Position numbers and translations under genes: made by a program. Below the pieces are notes generated by a model. It was not told where the DNA came from. It made no database searches and saw nothing but the letters and a program-made list of their open reading frames with translations. A DNA stretch of 64,000 bases from DASQFQ01 sp963805525 (GTDB lineage: Bacteria > Actinomycetota > Thermoleophilia > Solirubrobacterales > Solirubrobacteraceae), in contig CAWDUT010000007.1 of assembly GCA_963805525.1 (NCBI GenBank), positions 1,178,001-1,242,000 on the forward strand, written 5' to 3'. Every line of letters begins with the position of its first letter. Positions within the stretch are counted from its first letter, which is position 1. This document shows, piece by piece, positions 17,447-27,168 of the stretch.

Positions 17447-18079
17447 GTGCTCCGCATCGACGAGACGTCCAAGACGCTGGTGGCCCCGCCCGCGGGCGGG
17501 CTTGTCACCGAGGTCAGCCCCGACCGCGACGAACTGCTCGCGCTCGTGTGTTCTTCCTGGGAGGCCTTCGCCGGCGAGCTCGGCCAGCCCTCCCTCCGCT
17601 TCGTGGTCCAGGGCCAGGCGCCCGGGCTCGAGGTGCTCGCCTTCGACGAGCAGGCCGGCCGTGCCGTCGTCGTCGGCGTGTCCGGCGAGGTCGGCGACGA
17701 CCAGCTGAGCGGCGCGCTCTCCGGCGCCGCCTCGGTGGCCGCCAAGGACGCCGCCCAGCTCGAGGCCATCCACGAGTCGCTGACCGCGGCCGTGCCCGGC
17801 GATTCGCCCCAGATCGTGCTGCTCGCCTCGGCGTTCGACGCCAAGGCGCTCGCCACCGTCGACTGGCTGAGCCGCCGCCACGGGCTCGAGATCTCGTGCT
17901 ACGTGCTGTCGGTCTTCCGCTTCGGCAACGAGCGGCTGCTCTCGATCCGCCGCGAGTACCCGGCGCGCGACGCCGGCCACGCGGACCCCGCCGCCGAGGT
18001 CCAGCGCCTGCTGACCGGCGTGGCCACCAACGGCCACGACGAGTCCAACGGCCACTCCACGCCGCCGCCCGCCCTCTGA
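17447..18079 (+). CDS. hypothetical protein, possibly a degenerate nuclease fold
   Basis: Unrecognised 210-residue protein. The centre (LEVLAFDEQAGRAVVVGVSG) resembles the beta-hairpin core of PD-(D/E)xK or NucS/DUF91-type proteins, but the expected ExK residues are not seen, and ATVDWLSRRHGLEISCYVLS resembles the following helix and strand. An enzymatic role is therefore doubtful. Acidic Asn/His-rich tail (NGHDESNGHS). GTG 17447 is chosen because AGAGGA lies 7 nt upstream and the sigma-28-like promoter just before. Possibly tied to motility or a related regulon. Confidence 0.65.
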   Translation: MLRIDETSKTLVAPPAGGLVTEVSPDRDELLALVCSSWEAFAGELGQPSLRFVVQGQAPGLEVLAFDEQAGRAVVVGVSGEVGDDQLSGALSGAASVAAKDAAQLEAIHESLTAAVPGDSPQIVLLASAFDAKALATVDWLSRRHGLEISCYVLSVFRFGNERLLSIRREYPARDAGHADPAAEVQRLLTGVATNGHDESNGHSTPPPAL

Positions 18080-18125
18080 GCGCAACGCGCGCCGCCCTCG
18101 GGGCGGTGCGCGATGATGCGGCGCG

Positions 18126-19070
18126 ATGCTGCTTCGCGCCGTGCGCTGGGGGCTCGCCGGCGTGCTGGTGGCCTGGACGCTCCTCCGCCTGCTCGGGCTC
18201 GACGTGGGCTGGCCGGTCGTGCCGCTGCTCGCGTTCACCCCCTGGGTGGCGGCGCTCGCGCTCGTCGGCGCGGTGGCCGCGGTGCTGTTCGGCCGGAAGC
18301 TGTTCGCGCTGCTGGTGGGCGCCTGCGCGCTGGCGCTGATCGTCGCGCTGGCGTCGCGGGTGGTGCCGAACCGGGCGCCGGCCGACGCCAAGGGCGTGCG
18401 CCTGCGGGTGCTCGCGGCGAACGTCGCCGGCGAGGACCGCGCCGCGCCGGAGGTCGTCGCGCTCGCGCGGCGGTTGCGGGTCGACGTGCTGGCCGTCGCC
18501 GAGCTGACACCCGAGGTCGCGGACGCCTATGACGCGGCCGGGATCGCGAAGCTGCTGCCCTACCACTCGCTCAACCCTCAGCCGGCGTTCTTCGGCACCG
18601 GGCTCTACGGGCGGCTGCCGCTGCGCGAGGCGCCCGCGCCCGCCGGCACGCGCTACGGGCTCTCGGCCGCCGCGGCGAGCCCGCGCGGGGCGGCGCCCTT
18701 CGAGGTGCTCGCCATCCACGTGCCGGCGCCGACCTCGCCCGGCAAGACCGCCGAGTGGCGTCACGACCTCCGCAAGCTGCCGAGCAGCGGCGAGGGCGGG
18801 CTGCGGATCCTGGCGGGCGATTTCAACGCCACGCTCGACCACGCCGAGCTGCGGCGCCTGATCGGCCGCGGCTACCGCGACGCCGCGGAGCAGGCCGGGG
18901 TCGGCCTGCGGATGACGTGGTCGACCCACGCGTCGCCGCTGCCGGCGACGATCGCGATCGACCACGTGCTCGCCGACCGCCGCATCCGGGTCGCCTCGGC
19001 TCGGACGGTCGCGATCCCGGGCTCGGACCACCGCGGGGTGCTCACCGACCTCGTCCTGCCCGGGGGCTAG
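18126..19070 (+). CDS. membrane-anchored endonuclease/exonuclease/phosphatase family protein
   Basis: 314 residues: three N-terminal membrane helices (about 5-25, 30-55, 60-80) followed by an extracytoplasmic EEP hydrolase domain. Motifs of the fold are visible: RVLAANVAGED (first strand with Asn), DVLAVAELT (catalytic Glu), AGDFNATLDH, and the terminal GSDHRGVLTDLVL with catalytic Asp-His. This three-helix plus EEP layout is common in actinobacteria. The substrate may be nucleic acid, phospholipid or phosphoinositide and cannot be told. ATG 18126. Confidence 0.85.
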   Translation: MLLRAVRWGLAGVLVAWTLLRLLGLDVGWPVVPLLAFTPWVAALALVGAVAAVLFGRKLFALLVGACALALIVALASRVVPNRAPADAKGVRLRVLAANVAGEDRAAPEVVALARRLRVDVLAVAELTPEVADAYDAAGIAKLLPYHSLNPQPAFFGTGLYGRLPLREAPAPAGTRYGLSAAAASPRGAAPFEVLAIHVPAPTSPGKTAEWRHDLRKLPSSGEGGLRILAGDFNATLDHAELRRLIGRGYRDAAEQAGVGLRMTWSTHASPLPATIAIDHVLADRRIRVASARTVAIPGSDHRGVLTDLVLPGG

Positions 19071-19080
19071 CGTTGCCGCC

Positions 19081-19731
19081 GTGCTGCGATTCGCCCGCCG
19101 GGAGCCGTCCGCGATCCTGTTCGCGGTCCAGCTGGCGGGCGTGCTCATCTACCCGTTCCTGGAGGGCGGCGAGGTCGGGCGGGCGCTGTTCAGCGTGCTC
19201 GGCATCGCCGTGCTCGGGCTCGTCGTGCTCGCCGTCCGCTCGACCCCCGGCCTGACGTGGGTCGCGATCCTGTTGGGCGCGCCGGCGACGGTGCTCCTGC
19301 TGATCCAGGCGATCTCGCGCGACGACAGCCTGCTGCCCTACTCCTCGGCGTGCGAGGCCGTCCTCTACTTCTACGCCGCCGGCGCGCTGATCTCGTACAT
19401 GCTCGCCGACCACGACATCACGCGCGACGAGCTGTGGGCGGTCGGCGCGACGTTCACGCTCGTCGCCTGGGCGTTCGCCTACACCTACACCGTCGTGCAG
19501 GCGGTCGAGCCCCACAGCTTCACCGCCGCGGTCGACCCGCAGGATCCCCGCAGCTGGATGGAGCTGCTGTTCCTCAGCTTCACGACGCTGACCAGCACCG
19601 GGCTCAGCGACGTCGTCCCGATCAAGGCGTTCGCGCGCTCGGTCTCCATGATCGAGCAGCTCGCCGGCCTGAGCTACGTGGCCGTGCTGGTCTCCCGGCT
19701 CGTCGGGCTCACCGTACGTCGAGCCGCGTGA
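19081..19731 (+). CDS. two-helix potassium-channel-like membrane protein
   Basis: 216 residues with four to six membrane helices. The C-terminal pore module has a pore helix LSFTTLTSTGLSD followed by an outer helix; TSTGLSD takes the place of the usual TVGYGD filter, a variant known in Ion_trans_2 proteins, so strict K+ selectivity is uncertain. No cytosolic RCK regulatory domain is present. GTG at 19081 starts 11 nt after the EEP gene, suggesting co-transcription. Its end overlaps the convergent secreted nuclease gene by 23 nt. Confidence 0.75.
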   Translation: MLRFARREPSAILFAVQLAGVLIYPFLEGGEVGRALFSVLGIAVLGLVVLAVRSTPGLTWVAILLGAPATVLLLIQAISRDDSLLPYSSACEAVLYFYAAGALISYMLADHDITRDELWAVGATFTLVAWAFAYTYTVVQAVEPHSFTAAVDPQDPRSWMELLFLSFTTLTSTGLSDVVPIKAFARSVSMIEQLAGLSYVAVLVSRLVGLTVRRAA

Positions 19732-22501
19732 TCGGCGGGTCGTGGTCTGAGACCTGATCGCTGAACTCGGCGTTGATGTGCACGGCGTCGAGGTCGGGAT
19801 GGGGCGGGCGGGACTGAATCAGCAGCGCGGGGCTGACGAGGATGTGGTCCAGCACCTGGCCGTTGCCCTGGAACACATAGCTGTAGTGCTCGTCCTGCGG
19901 GACGAAGTGCCAGAGGTCGACCAGCTCGAGGCCCTTCTCGTCGGCGCCCTGCTCGAGCACGTGGACGGTCTCCGAGAACTCGAAGTCGTTCAGGTCTCCG
20001 AGCGCGACGACGCGTGAGCGCGGGTCGATGGCGAGGATCTTCTTGACGAACGTGTTCAGCACGCCCGCCTGCCCGCGCGTGGTGTCGGACGGGTCGGTCG
20101 CGCTGCCGCGCCGCTGGAGCTCGCTCGGCCGCCGCGGCTCCTGGAAGCGCCCGAAGGTCGGGTCGTCGCCGCCCTTGGAGTTGAAGTGGTTGCCGATCAC
20201 GAACAGCGGCTTGCCGCGGTAGCGGAACTCGGCCGCGAGCGGCTTGCGGCTGTTGCTCCAGACCGCGTTGGTGGGATCGACGCGCCCGGGGCTGAAGGTC
20301 AGCTGGGCGCCCCCGCCCGGCGCGGCGGCCGGCTCGGTCGCCGTCGTCGCCGTCCCGCCCGGGCGGTCGACGAACTGCAGGTCGCGGTTGTCGGTGCGGA
20401 ACAGGAACGCGACGCGGATGTTGCCGTTCGGCTCGCCGCCGTCCTGGTTCGAGGCCGGGTCGATCTCGCGGTAGTCGTAGGCCGGGCCCCCGGCCGCCTT
20501 GATCGCGGCCAGCAGGCGCGTGAACGTCACGTTGGCGGCCGTCGGCGCCGCGCTGGCGGCGCCGTCGTTGTCCTGGATCTCCTCGAGGCTGAGGATGTCC
20601 GGCGAGCGCAGGTTGTTCACGATCTGCGCCGCGACGCGGTCGTAGCGGTCCTGCGGGTCGAGGCCGTCGAGGTTCTCGACGTTGTAGCCGGCGATCGCGA
20701 GCTCGTCGCGCTGCTTCTTGCGCGTCACCTCGGGCTTCAGCTTGCCATCGGCGAGCGGCGGGTTGTTGAGCGCGAGGAACTTGTAGTTGCCGAAGCTGTA
20801 GTCGACCACCGCGCGCACCGGAGCCGTGAAGCGGTCACGGACGTCGGCGAGCGGGAGGAACGTGCCGTCCGGGTCGCCCGCGTCGTTGAGCGTGATGCGC
20901 TCGGGGTTGAAGTCGCCGCGGCGGTACTCCTGCGGCGCGCTGCGGTCGAAGCCGCGGACGAGGATCGGGCCGCGCGGCGCGCGGACGCTCGCCCCGGCGC
21001 CGCCGTCGGCGAGCACCGGGATCTCCTTGTTGGCGGTCGCGCCGCTGCCGAAGGAGACCGTCGGGCCGACCACGACCGCGTTGCGGACCTCGGTCAGCAT
21101 GCCCTCGAGGCTCTCGTAGAAGTCGATCCCGTCCTCGCGCGGGTCGAACAGCGGACTGCCCTGCTCGATGTCGCCGCTGTCGCTGGTCGGGTCCTCGCCG
21201 CCGGGGTCGACGACGTCGTCCTCGATCACCGTCTTCGGCGGCACGCGGCCCCCCCTGCCGACCAGCGTCGGCGCGATCGTGCCGGTGCCGGCGGGGAGCG
21301 CGGTCGCGCTCGTGATCTCGGTGGTCGAGAGGTTCGCGCTGGTCGCGCCGCCCGCGCGGAACTCGCTCACGCGGCCGGAGATCGTCACGGCGGTGCCGGG
21401 CGTGAGCGAGGCGTCCGGCGCGGCGCTCGTGAAGACGAAGACGCCCTCGGAGGTGCGCTCGTCGCGGTCGGGCTGCGGGTCCTGGATGAAGTAGCCGTTG
21501 GTGCGGCGTGCGGTGATGATGCCCGGCACGCCGGCGACGAGCACGCCGCGGTAGGGCGAGAAGTGGCTCGCGCCCTGGATGTCGTGGATGCGCAGGCCGG
21601 TGACCGCCTCCGTACTGAAGGTGGCGGAGTAGTCCGCGCCGGTGTCCGGCGGGTCGTCGGTGTCGTCGTCGCGGTAGTCGTCGCCCTCGACGCGCAGCGT
21701 GCAGGTCGTGCCGCCCGGCAGCGACTGCTGCGGGTCGAGGACGTAGGCGGTGTCGCTCTCGCGTGAGACGGCGAGCGCGACGGCGGTGCCGTTGCAGGCG
21801 AGCGAGAAGGCGCCGTCGGCGGCCGTCACGGGCTCGCTGAAGCTGACGCGGAGGTTGGCGTCCGGCGCGACGCCGGTGTCGCCGGTCGCGGGATCCGAGC
21901 TGCTCACCGAAGGCGCCGCGTCACCGGGCGGCGGGCCGTCACAGGAGGTGCTCGCGTTGGCAGCCCCCGGCGTGCTGTCGGCAAGCTTGAAGTCGACGGC
22001 GTTCGCGCCCGTGTCGCAGCCGTCGGGCACGCGCGAGATGCTCTGCGCCGGCCCGGTCGCCGCGGCGTCGGCCGGCGCACCCGCCGGACCCTCGGTGTAG
22101 CCGGGCACCTCGCCCTCGTAGGAAACCGTGTCCTCGATCGTGTCGCCGTTGACGAGCGCGATCGCGTCCGGCGCGCCGTTCTGGATCAGGTCCGTGTCCG
22201 GGGTGGTGTCGAGGTCGCAGTTGGCCACGGTCCCGCCGCAGACCACGAAGTAGTCGCCCGCGGCGAGGCTGACGGCCGGGAGGTCGATCGTCTTGTAGAC
22301 AGCGTTGTTGGCGCCGTTGACCAGGCGCAGCGCGTAGGGGTCGAGGTCGACCGGCGCCGACCCGTCGTTGCGGATCTCCGCGAACTCGGCGGTGTCGCTA
22401 CTCGGCTGGTCGTAGTCGACCTCGTTGATGACGAGCGCGGCGGAGGCGGGCGAGGCGAAGGCGAGCGTCGCGAGGACGGCGAGCAGAAAGATCCGTGACA
22501 T
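19709..22501 (-). CDS. large secreted nuclease (lamin-tail, Ig-like, OB and EEP domains)
   Basis: Extracellular nuclease of ExeM/NucH type, 930 residues. After a signal peptide (MSRIFLLAVLATLAFASPAS) comes a lamin-tail domain (LVINEVDYDQPSSDTAEFAE, 25-180), a Big_5-like Ig domain (about 200-300), an OB-fold segment (LRIHDIQGASHFSPYRG onward), then the EEP catalytic domain (about 600-930) with IAGYNVENLDGLD, SLEEIQDNDG, VIGNHFNSKGGDD, ALGDLNDFEFS and SDHDPPITRLD. Catalytic residues look intact. Likely degrades extracellular DNA for nutrients or biofilm turnover. ATG 22501 is preferred over TTG 22510. Confidence 0.9.
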   Translation of the reverse strand: MSRIFLLAVLATLAFASPASAALVINEVDYDQPSSDTAEFAEIRNDGSAPVDLDPYALRLVNGANNAVYKTIDLPAVSLAAGDYFVVCGGTVANCDLDTTPDTDLIQNGAPDAIALVNGDTIEDTVSYEGEVPGYTEGPAGAPADAAATGPAQSISRVPDGCDTGANAVDFKLADSTPGAANASTSCDGPPPGDAAPSVSSSDPATGDTGVAPDANLRVSFSEPVTAADGAFSLACNGTAVALAVSRESDTAYVLDPQQSLPGGTTCTLRVEGDDYRDDDTDDPPDTGADYSATFSTEAVTGLRIHDIQGASHFSPYRGVLVAGVPGIITARRTNGYFIQDPQPDRDERTSEGVFVFTSAAPDASLTPGTAVTISGRVSEFRAGGATSANLSTTEITSATALPAGTGTIAPTLVGRGGRVPPKTVIEDDVVDPGGEDPTSDSGDIEQGSPLFDPREDGIDFYESLEGMLTEVRNAVVVGPTVSFGSGATANKEIPVLADGGAGASVRAPRGPILVRGFDRSAPQEYRRGDFNPERITLNDAGDPDGTFLPLADVRDRFTAPVRAVVDYSFGNYKFLALNNPPLADGKLKPEVTRKKQRDELAIAGYNVENLDGLDPQDRYDRVAAQIVNNLRSPDILSLEEIQDNDGAASAAPTAANVTFTRLLAAIKAAGGPAYDYREIDPASNQDGGEPNGNIRVAFLFRTDNRDLQFVDRPGGTATTATEPAAAPGGGAQLTFSPGRVDPTNAVWSNSRKPLAAEFRYRGKPLFVIGNHFNSKGGDDPTFGRFQEPRRPSELQRRGSATDPSDTTRGQAGVLNTFVKKILAIDPRSRVVALGDLNDFEFSETVHVLEQGADEKGLELVDLWHFVPQDEHYSYVFQGNGQVLDHILVSPALLIQSRPPHPDLDAVHINAEFSDQVSDHDPPITRLDVR

Positions 22502-22544
22502 GGCGCGCAAGGTAGAGCGCGATCCGGCGAGCGTGCGGGAGCGG

Positions 22545-23917
<1,373 letters not shown>

Positions 23918-23921
<4 letters not shown>

Positions 23922-24223
23922 TCCGCGGGCTCGTCCTTCGGCGGCTCGGGCTTCGACTTGAACATCCCGAGCATGCGGTCGGTGACGAGGAAGCCGCCGA
24001 CGACGTTGATCGTGCCGAACGCGATCGCAATCACGACGAGGATGTCCTCGAGTACGCCGTCGGCCGGGCCGATCACCAGCAGGCCGCCGAGCAGCACGAT
24101 CCCGTGGATCGCGTTGGTGCCGCTCATCAGCGGCGTGTGGAGCGTGTTCGGGACCTTCGAGATGACCTCGAAGCCGACAAAGGCGGCGAGGACGAGGATC
24201 GCGAGCTCGGTCAGGAGGTCCAT
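23918..24223 (-). CDS. pntAB: NAD(P) transhydrogenase subunit alpha, membrane part
   Basis: Small membrane subunit of 101 residues with three or four helices, corresponding to the C-terminal membrane part of E. coli PntA. The conserved stretch VPNTLHTPLMSGTNAIHGIV is visible, as is the VVIAIAFGTINVVGGFLVTD helix. Begins right after pntAA ends (adjacent codons) and overlaps pntB. Separate alpha1/alpha2 genes are normal in this group. Confidence 0.94.
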
Positions 24224-25315
24224 CTAGGTCGCCTTTCCGTCGCGGGCGACGCAGGCGCCGGCGAGCACCTCGTCCTCGAAGTCGAGCTCGAGCTTGGCCT
24301 CGTCGCCGGTCATCAGCTCGAGCAGGGACATCACGTTGCGGGCGTAGAGCTGCGAGGCGTGCTCGGCCATGCGGCTCGGGAGGTTGAGGCGGCCGTCGAT
24401 GGTGACGCCGTTCTCGGTGGTGGTGATCTCGCCGGGCACGGTGCCCTCGCAGTTGCCGCCCGCCTCGGCGGCGAGGTCGACGATCACCGAGCCGTGCCCC
24501 ATGTTGGCGACGGCGTCGGCGGTGATCAGCTTCGGCGCGGGGCGGCCGGGGACGAGCGCCGTCGTGATGACGACGTCGGAGCGGGCGATCTGGACCTGGA
24601 GCGCTTCTCGTTGCTGCGCCTGCTCCTCCGGGGTGAGCTCGCGGGCGTAGCCCGTCTCGGCGGCGGCGTCGGCCATGCCCTCGACCTCGAAGAACTTCGC
24701 GCCCAGCGACTGGACCTGCTCCTTGACGGCGGCGCGAACGTCGAACGCGGTCACGACCGCGCCGAGGCGGCGGGCGGTGGCGATGGCCTGCAGGCCGGCG
24801 ACGCCGGCGCCGAGCACGAGCACCTGAGCGGGCTTGATCGTGCCCGCGGCGGTCATCAGCATCGGGAAGAAGCGCGGAAGCGTGTCGGCGGCGTTGAGGA
24901 CGGCGAGATAGCCGGAGACGGTCGCCTGGCTGGAGAGCGCGTCCATCGACTGGGCGCGCGAGATGCGCGGGATCTTCTCCATCGCGAACGCGGTGACGTG
25001 GCGCTGCGCGAGGCGCTCGATGCCCTCGGGGTCGGTCAGGGGCGCCAGGAAGCCGATCACGATCGACCCCTCGTTGAGGCGCGACGCCTCGCTCTCGCTC
25101 GGCGACACGACCTTCAGGACCGCCTCGGCGGCCCAGGCGTCGCCGGTGGTGGCGCCGGCCTCGGTGAAGAGGGCGTCGGGCAGGCCGGCGTTCTCGCCCG
25201 CGCCGGCCTCGATCACCACCTCGTGGCCCTGCTGCGTGAGCTTGCGCACGATGTCGGGGACGAGCGCGACGCGGCGCTCGCCGGGGGCCGTCTCGGTGGG
25301 GACGCCGATCCGCAA
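24224..25315 (-). CDS. pntAA: NAD(P) transhydrogenase subunit alpha, NAD-binding part
   Basis: Soluble NAD(H)-binding subunit, about 363 residues, of the alanine dehydrogenase/PNT family. RIGVPTETAPGERRVALVP is the family N-terminus, VLVLGAGVAGLQAIATARRL the NAD Rossmann loop, and DLAAEAGGNCEGT the conserved tail signature. No ATG or GTG fits the expected N-terminus; TTG at 25315, giving Met-Arg-Ile-Gly-Val-Pro, is the best start, with no obvious ribosome site. First gene of the pnt operon. Confidence 0.93.
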   Translation of the reverse strand: MRIGVPTETAPGERRVALVPDIVRKLTQQGHEVVIEAGAGENAGLPDALFTEAGATTGDAWAAEAVLKVVSPSESEASRLNEGSIVIGFLAPLTDPEGIERLAQRHVTAFAMEKIPRISRAQSMDALSSQATVSGYLAVLNAADTLPRFFPMLMTAAGTIKPAQVLVLGAGVAGLQAIATARRLGAVVTAFDVRAAVKEQVQSLGAKFFEVEGMADAAAETGYARELTPEEQAQQREALQVQIARSDVVITTALVPGRPAPKLITADAVANMGHGSVIVDLAAEAGGNCEGTVPGEITTTENGVTIDGRLNLPSRMAEHASQLYARNVMSLLELMTGDEAKLELDFEDEVLAGACVARDGKAT

Positions 25316-25353
25316 GGGTCGGGAACCGTACCCGAACGTGTGATCGGGTGTGG

Positions 25354-27168
25354 TCAGGTGACGGGAGCGAACAGGGCGGCGGTGAGCCATCCCACGGTCC
25401 GCGCGGTTTTCTGGAGCGTCGGGTCGTCCAGCGCGAGCCCGGGAGTCGCGACCCCGAACGGGTCGGCGCCGCTCAGCGGCGAGTAGGACTTCCATGCAGG
25501 GCCCTTCGGCGGTCCCGTGCGGGCCTTCGGCTTGGCCTGGGGCCTCGGCGCGCGCGTGGCGGCGGGCGCGGCTTTCGGGGCGGCCGTGGGTGCCGGGGTG
25601 GCGGCGGGCGCGGCGGGCGCGGCGGGCGCGGCGGGCGGCGCGGCCTTCTTCGCCCGCGGCACAGGAGCGAGCGGGAACGGCTTGCGAGCGAGCGCGGCGA
25701 CCGCCTGGGCCGTGACCCACACCGGGGTCTGGCTGCTCGTGCGGGAGTAGCGCACCTTGCCGCTCGGGGTGGTGAGGGAGCGCAGGTAGGCGATCGGGGA
25801 CCTCGCGCCGTTGCGCTTCTGGCGATCCGGGTTGCGGCCCACGGCGACGAGCGCCTGCACCGCCCACGCCGTCGACTGCGCGTTCGACGGGCCGCCGGGC
25901 TGGAGCGGGTAGCCGCCGTCGGGGTTCTGGCGGCGGGCGAGGAAGCGCGCGGCGCGGCGGGCGGTGGGGGTGCGCTTGCGGCCGGCGGCGACGAGCGCCT
26001 GGAGCGCGGCGCCGGTGTCGTCGATCCCGGAGGCGGCGCCCTTGGCCGCGAAGTTGAAGCCGCCGTCGCGGTTCGCCTGGCTCGCGATCCAGCGGGCGCC
26101 CTGCTTGACGGCTCTGTCGCCCCGGCCCGCGGCGCGGAGGGCGAAGATCGCGAACGAGGTCGTGTTCACGCGGTTGGCGAACGAGCCGTTGGGACGGCGC
26201 TTGGCGAGCACCTCCTTGACGAGGTCGCGGTTGGCCAGCTTCGGCTTCACGCCCGCGGCGCGGAGGAGCAGGATCGTGCGGTCGATCTCGCCGAGGTCGC
26301 TGACGTCGCGCGGGTGGGCGCGGACGTAGGCGATCAGATCGTGCTTCAGATCGCGCGGGTTGCGGCCCGCGGCGGCGAGCCCGAGCCCGGCCCAGCCGCT
26401 GTAGAGGCCGGTCGAGCCCTGGCCGGTGTCGGCGCCGAAGCCGCCGTCCTTGTTCTGGGCGTTCTGCAGCCAGGTGAGCGAGCTGGCCGCCTCGGCCTTC
26501 GGGGGTGCCGCGCCCACGAGGATCACCGCGGCGATCGTGGCCGCGGCGATCGCCGGAGCCGGGCGCCATGTGACCTCGAACCGCTCCCGGTAGCGGGACA
26601 GCGCGCGGACGAGCGCGGGGCCGAACACGAGGCAGAACGCGACGTTCCCGATGACGTGCGCCAGGTCGAACGGCAGCGACGTCACGAAGTACGCGCCCAG
26701 CTTGGCGAGGCTGTGATCGCCGGAGAACGTCACCCACATGCTCAGGTTCATCACCGCGCCGAAGAACGCGCCGGCGAGCCCGCACGCGATCGCGAGTGAG
26801 GTCCGGCCGAGGTGTTGTCCGGCGACCCTGGCGAGGACGGCGCCGCCGACCCCGATCGCGCCCCAGGCACACATCTGCCACGGCGTCCACGGCCCCTGGC
26901 CGAAGAACACGTTGCTGGCGAGCGCCGCGACCGCCCCGACCGCGAACCCGGGAGCGCCCCCGAGCGAATAGCCCGTGAGGAGCACGATGTCGGTCGTCGG
27001 CTTGACGTTCGGCAGCGGCGCGAAGGCGATCCGGCCGAGCGCGGCGAGGGCGGCGAGCGTGGCCACCAGCGCGAGCACCCGCGAGGTGGGATGCGTCCGC
27101 TCGTACCACGCGAAGCCGACCGTCAGCGCGAGACCGAGGATCAGGAACGACGCGGCGACCCAACTCAT
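25354..27168 (-). CDS. ECF transporter S-component fused to an exported prenyltransferase-type alpha/alpha-repeat domain
   Basis: 604-residue fusion. Residues 1-200 form a six-helix vitamin-binding S-component (PLPNVKPTTDIVLLTGYSLG and GAFFGAVMNLSMWV are typical). A further hydrophobic segment (205-228, ending PKAEA) would carry the rest across the membrane. Residues 230-480 contain squalene/prenyltransferase-like repeats with QNKDGGFG, QANRDGGFN and QNPDGGYPL motifs. An Ala/Pro-rich linker (490-565) and a short hydrophobic end follow. The operon starts with a cobalamin riboswitch, so cobalamin is the likely substrate; the repeat domain has the fold of the transcobalamin alpha domain. ATG overlaps the ATPase stop (ATGA). 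Confidence 0.85.
   Translation of the reverse strand: MSWVAASFLILGLALTVGFAWYERTHPTSRVLALVATLAALAALGRIAFAPLPNVKPTTDIVLLTGYSLGGAPGFAVGAVAALASNVFFGQGPWTPWQMCAWGAIGVGGAVLARVAGQHLGRTSLAIACGLAGAFFGAVMNLSMWVTFSGDHSLAKLGAYFVTSLPFDLAHVIGNVAFCLVFGPALVRALSRYRERFEVTWRPAPAIAAATIAAVILVGAAPPKAEAASSLTWLQNAQNKDGGFGADTGQGSTGLYSGWAGLGLAAAGRNPRDLKHDLIAYVRAHPRDVSDLGEIDRTILLLRAAGVKPKLANRDLVKEVLAKRRPNGSFANRVNTTSFAIFALRAAGRGDRAVKQGARWIASQANRDGGFNFAAKGAASGIDDTGAALQALVAAGRKRTPTARRAARFLARRQNPDGGYPLQPGGPSNAQSTAWAVQALVAVGRNPDRQKRNGARSPIAYLRSLTTPSGKVRYSRTSSQTPVWVTAQAVAALARKPFPLAPVPRAKKAAPPAAPAAPAAPAATPAPTAAPKAAPAATRAPRPQAKPKARTGPPKGPAWKSYSPLSGADPFGVATPGLALDDPTLQKTARTVGWLTAALFAPVT

Noticed and set aside
25595..25650. Short tandem GCGGGCGCG-like repeats suggesting a small satellite or CRISPR
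   Set aside because: They encode the Ala/Pro-rich linker of the S-component fusion; unit is codon-sized with no spacers.
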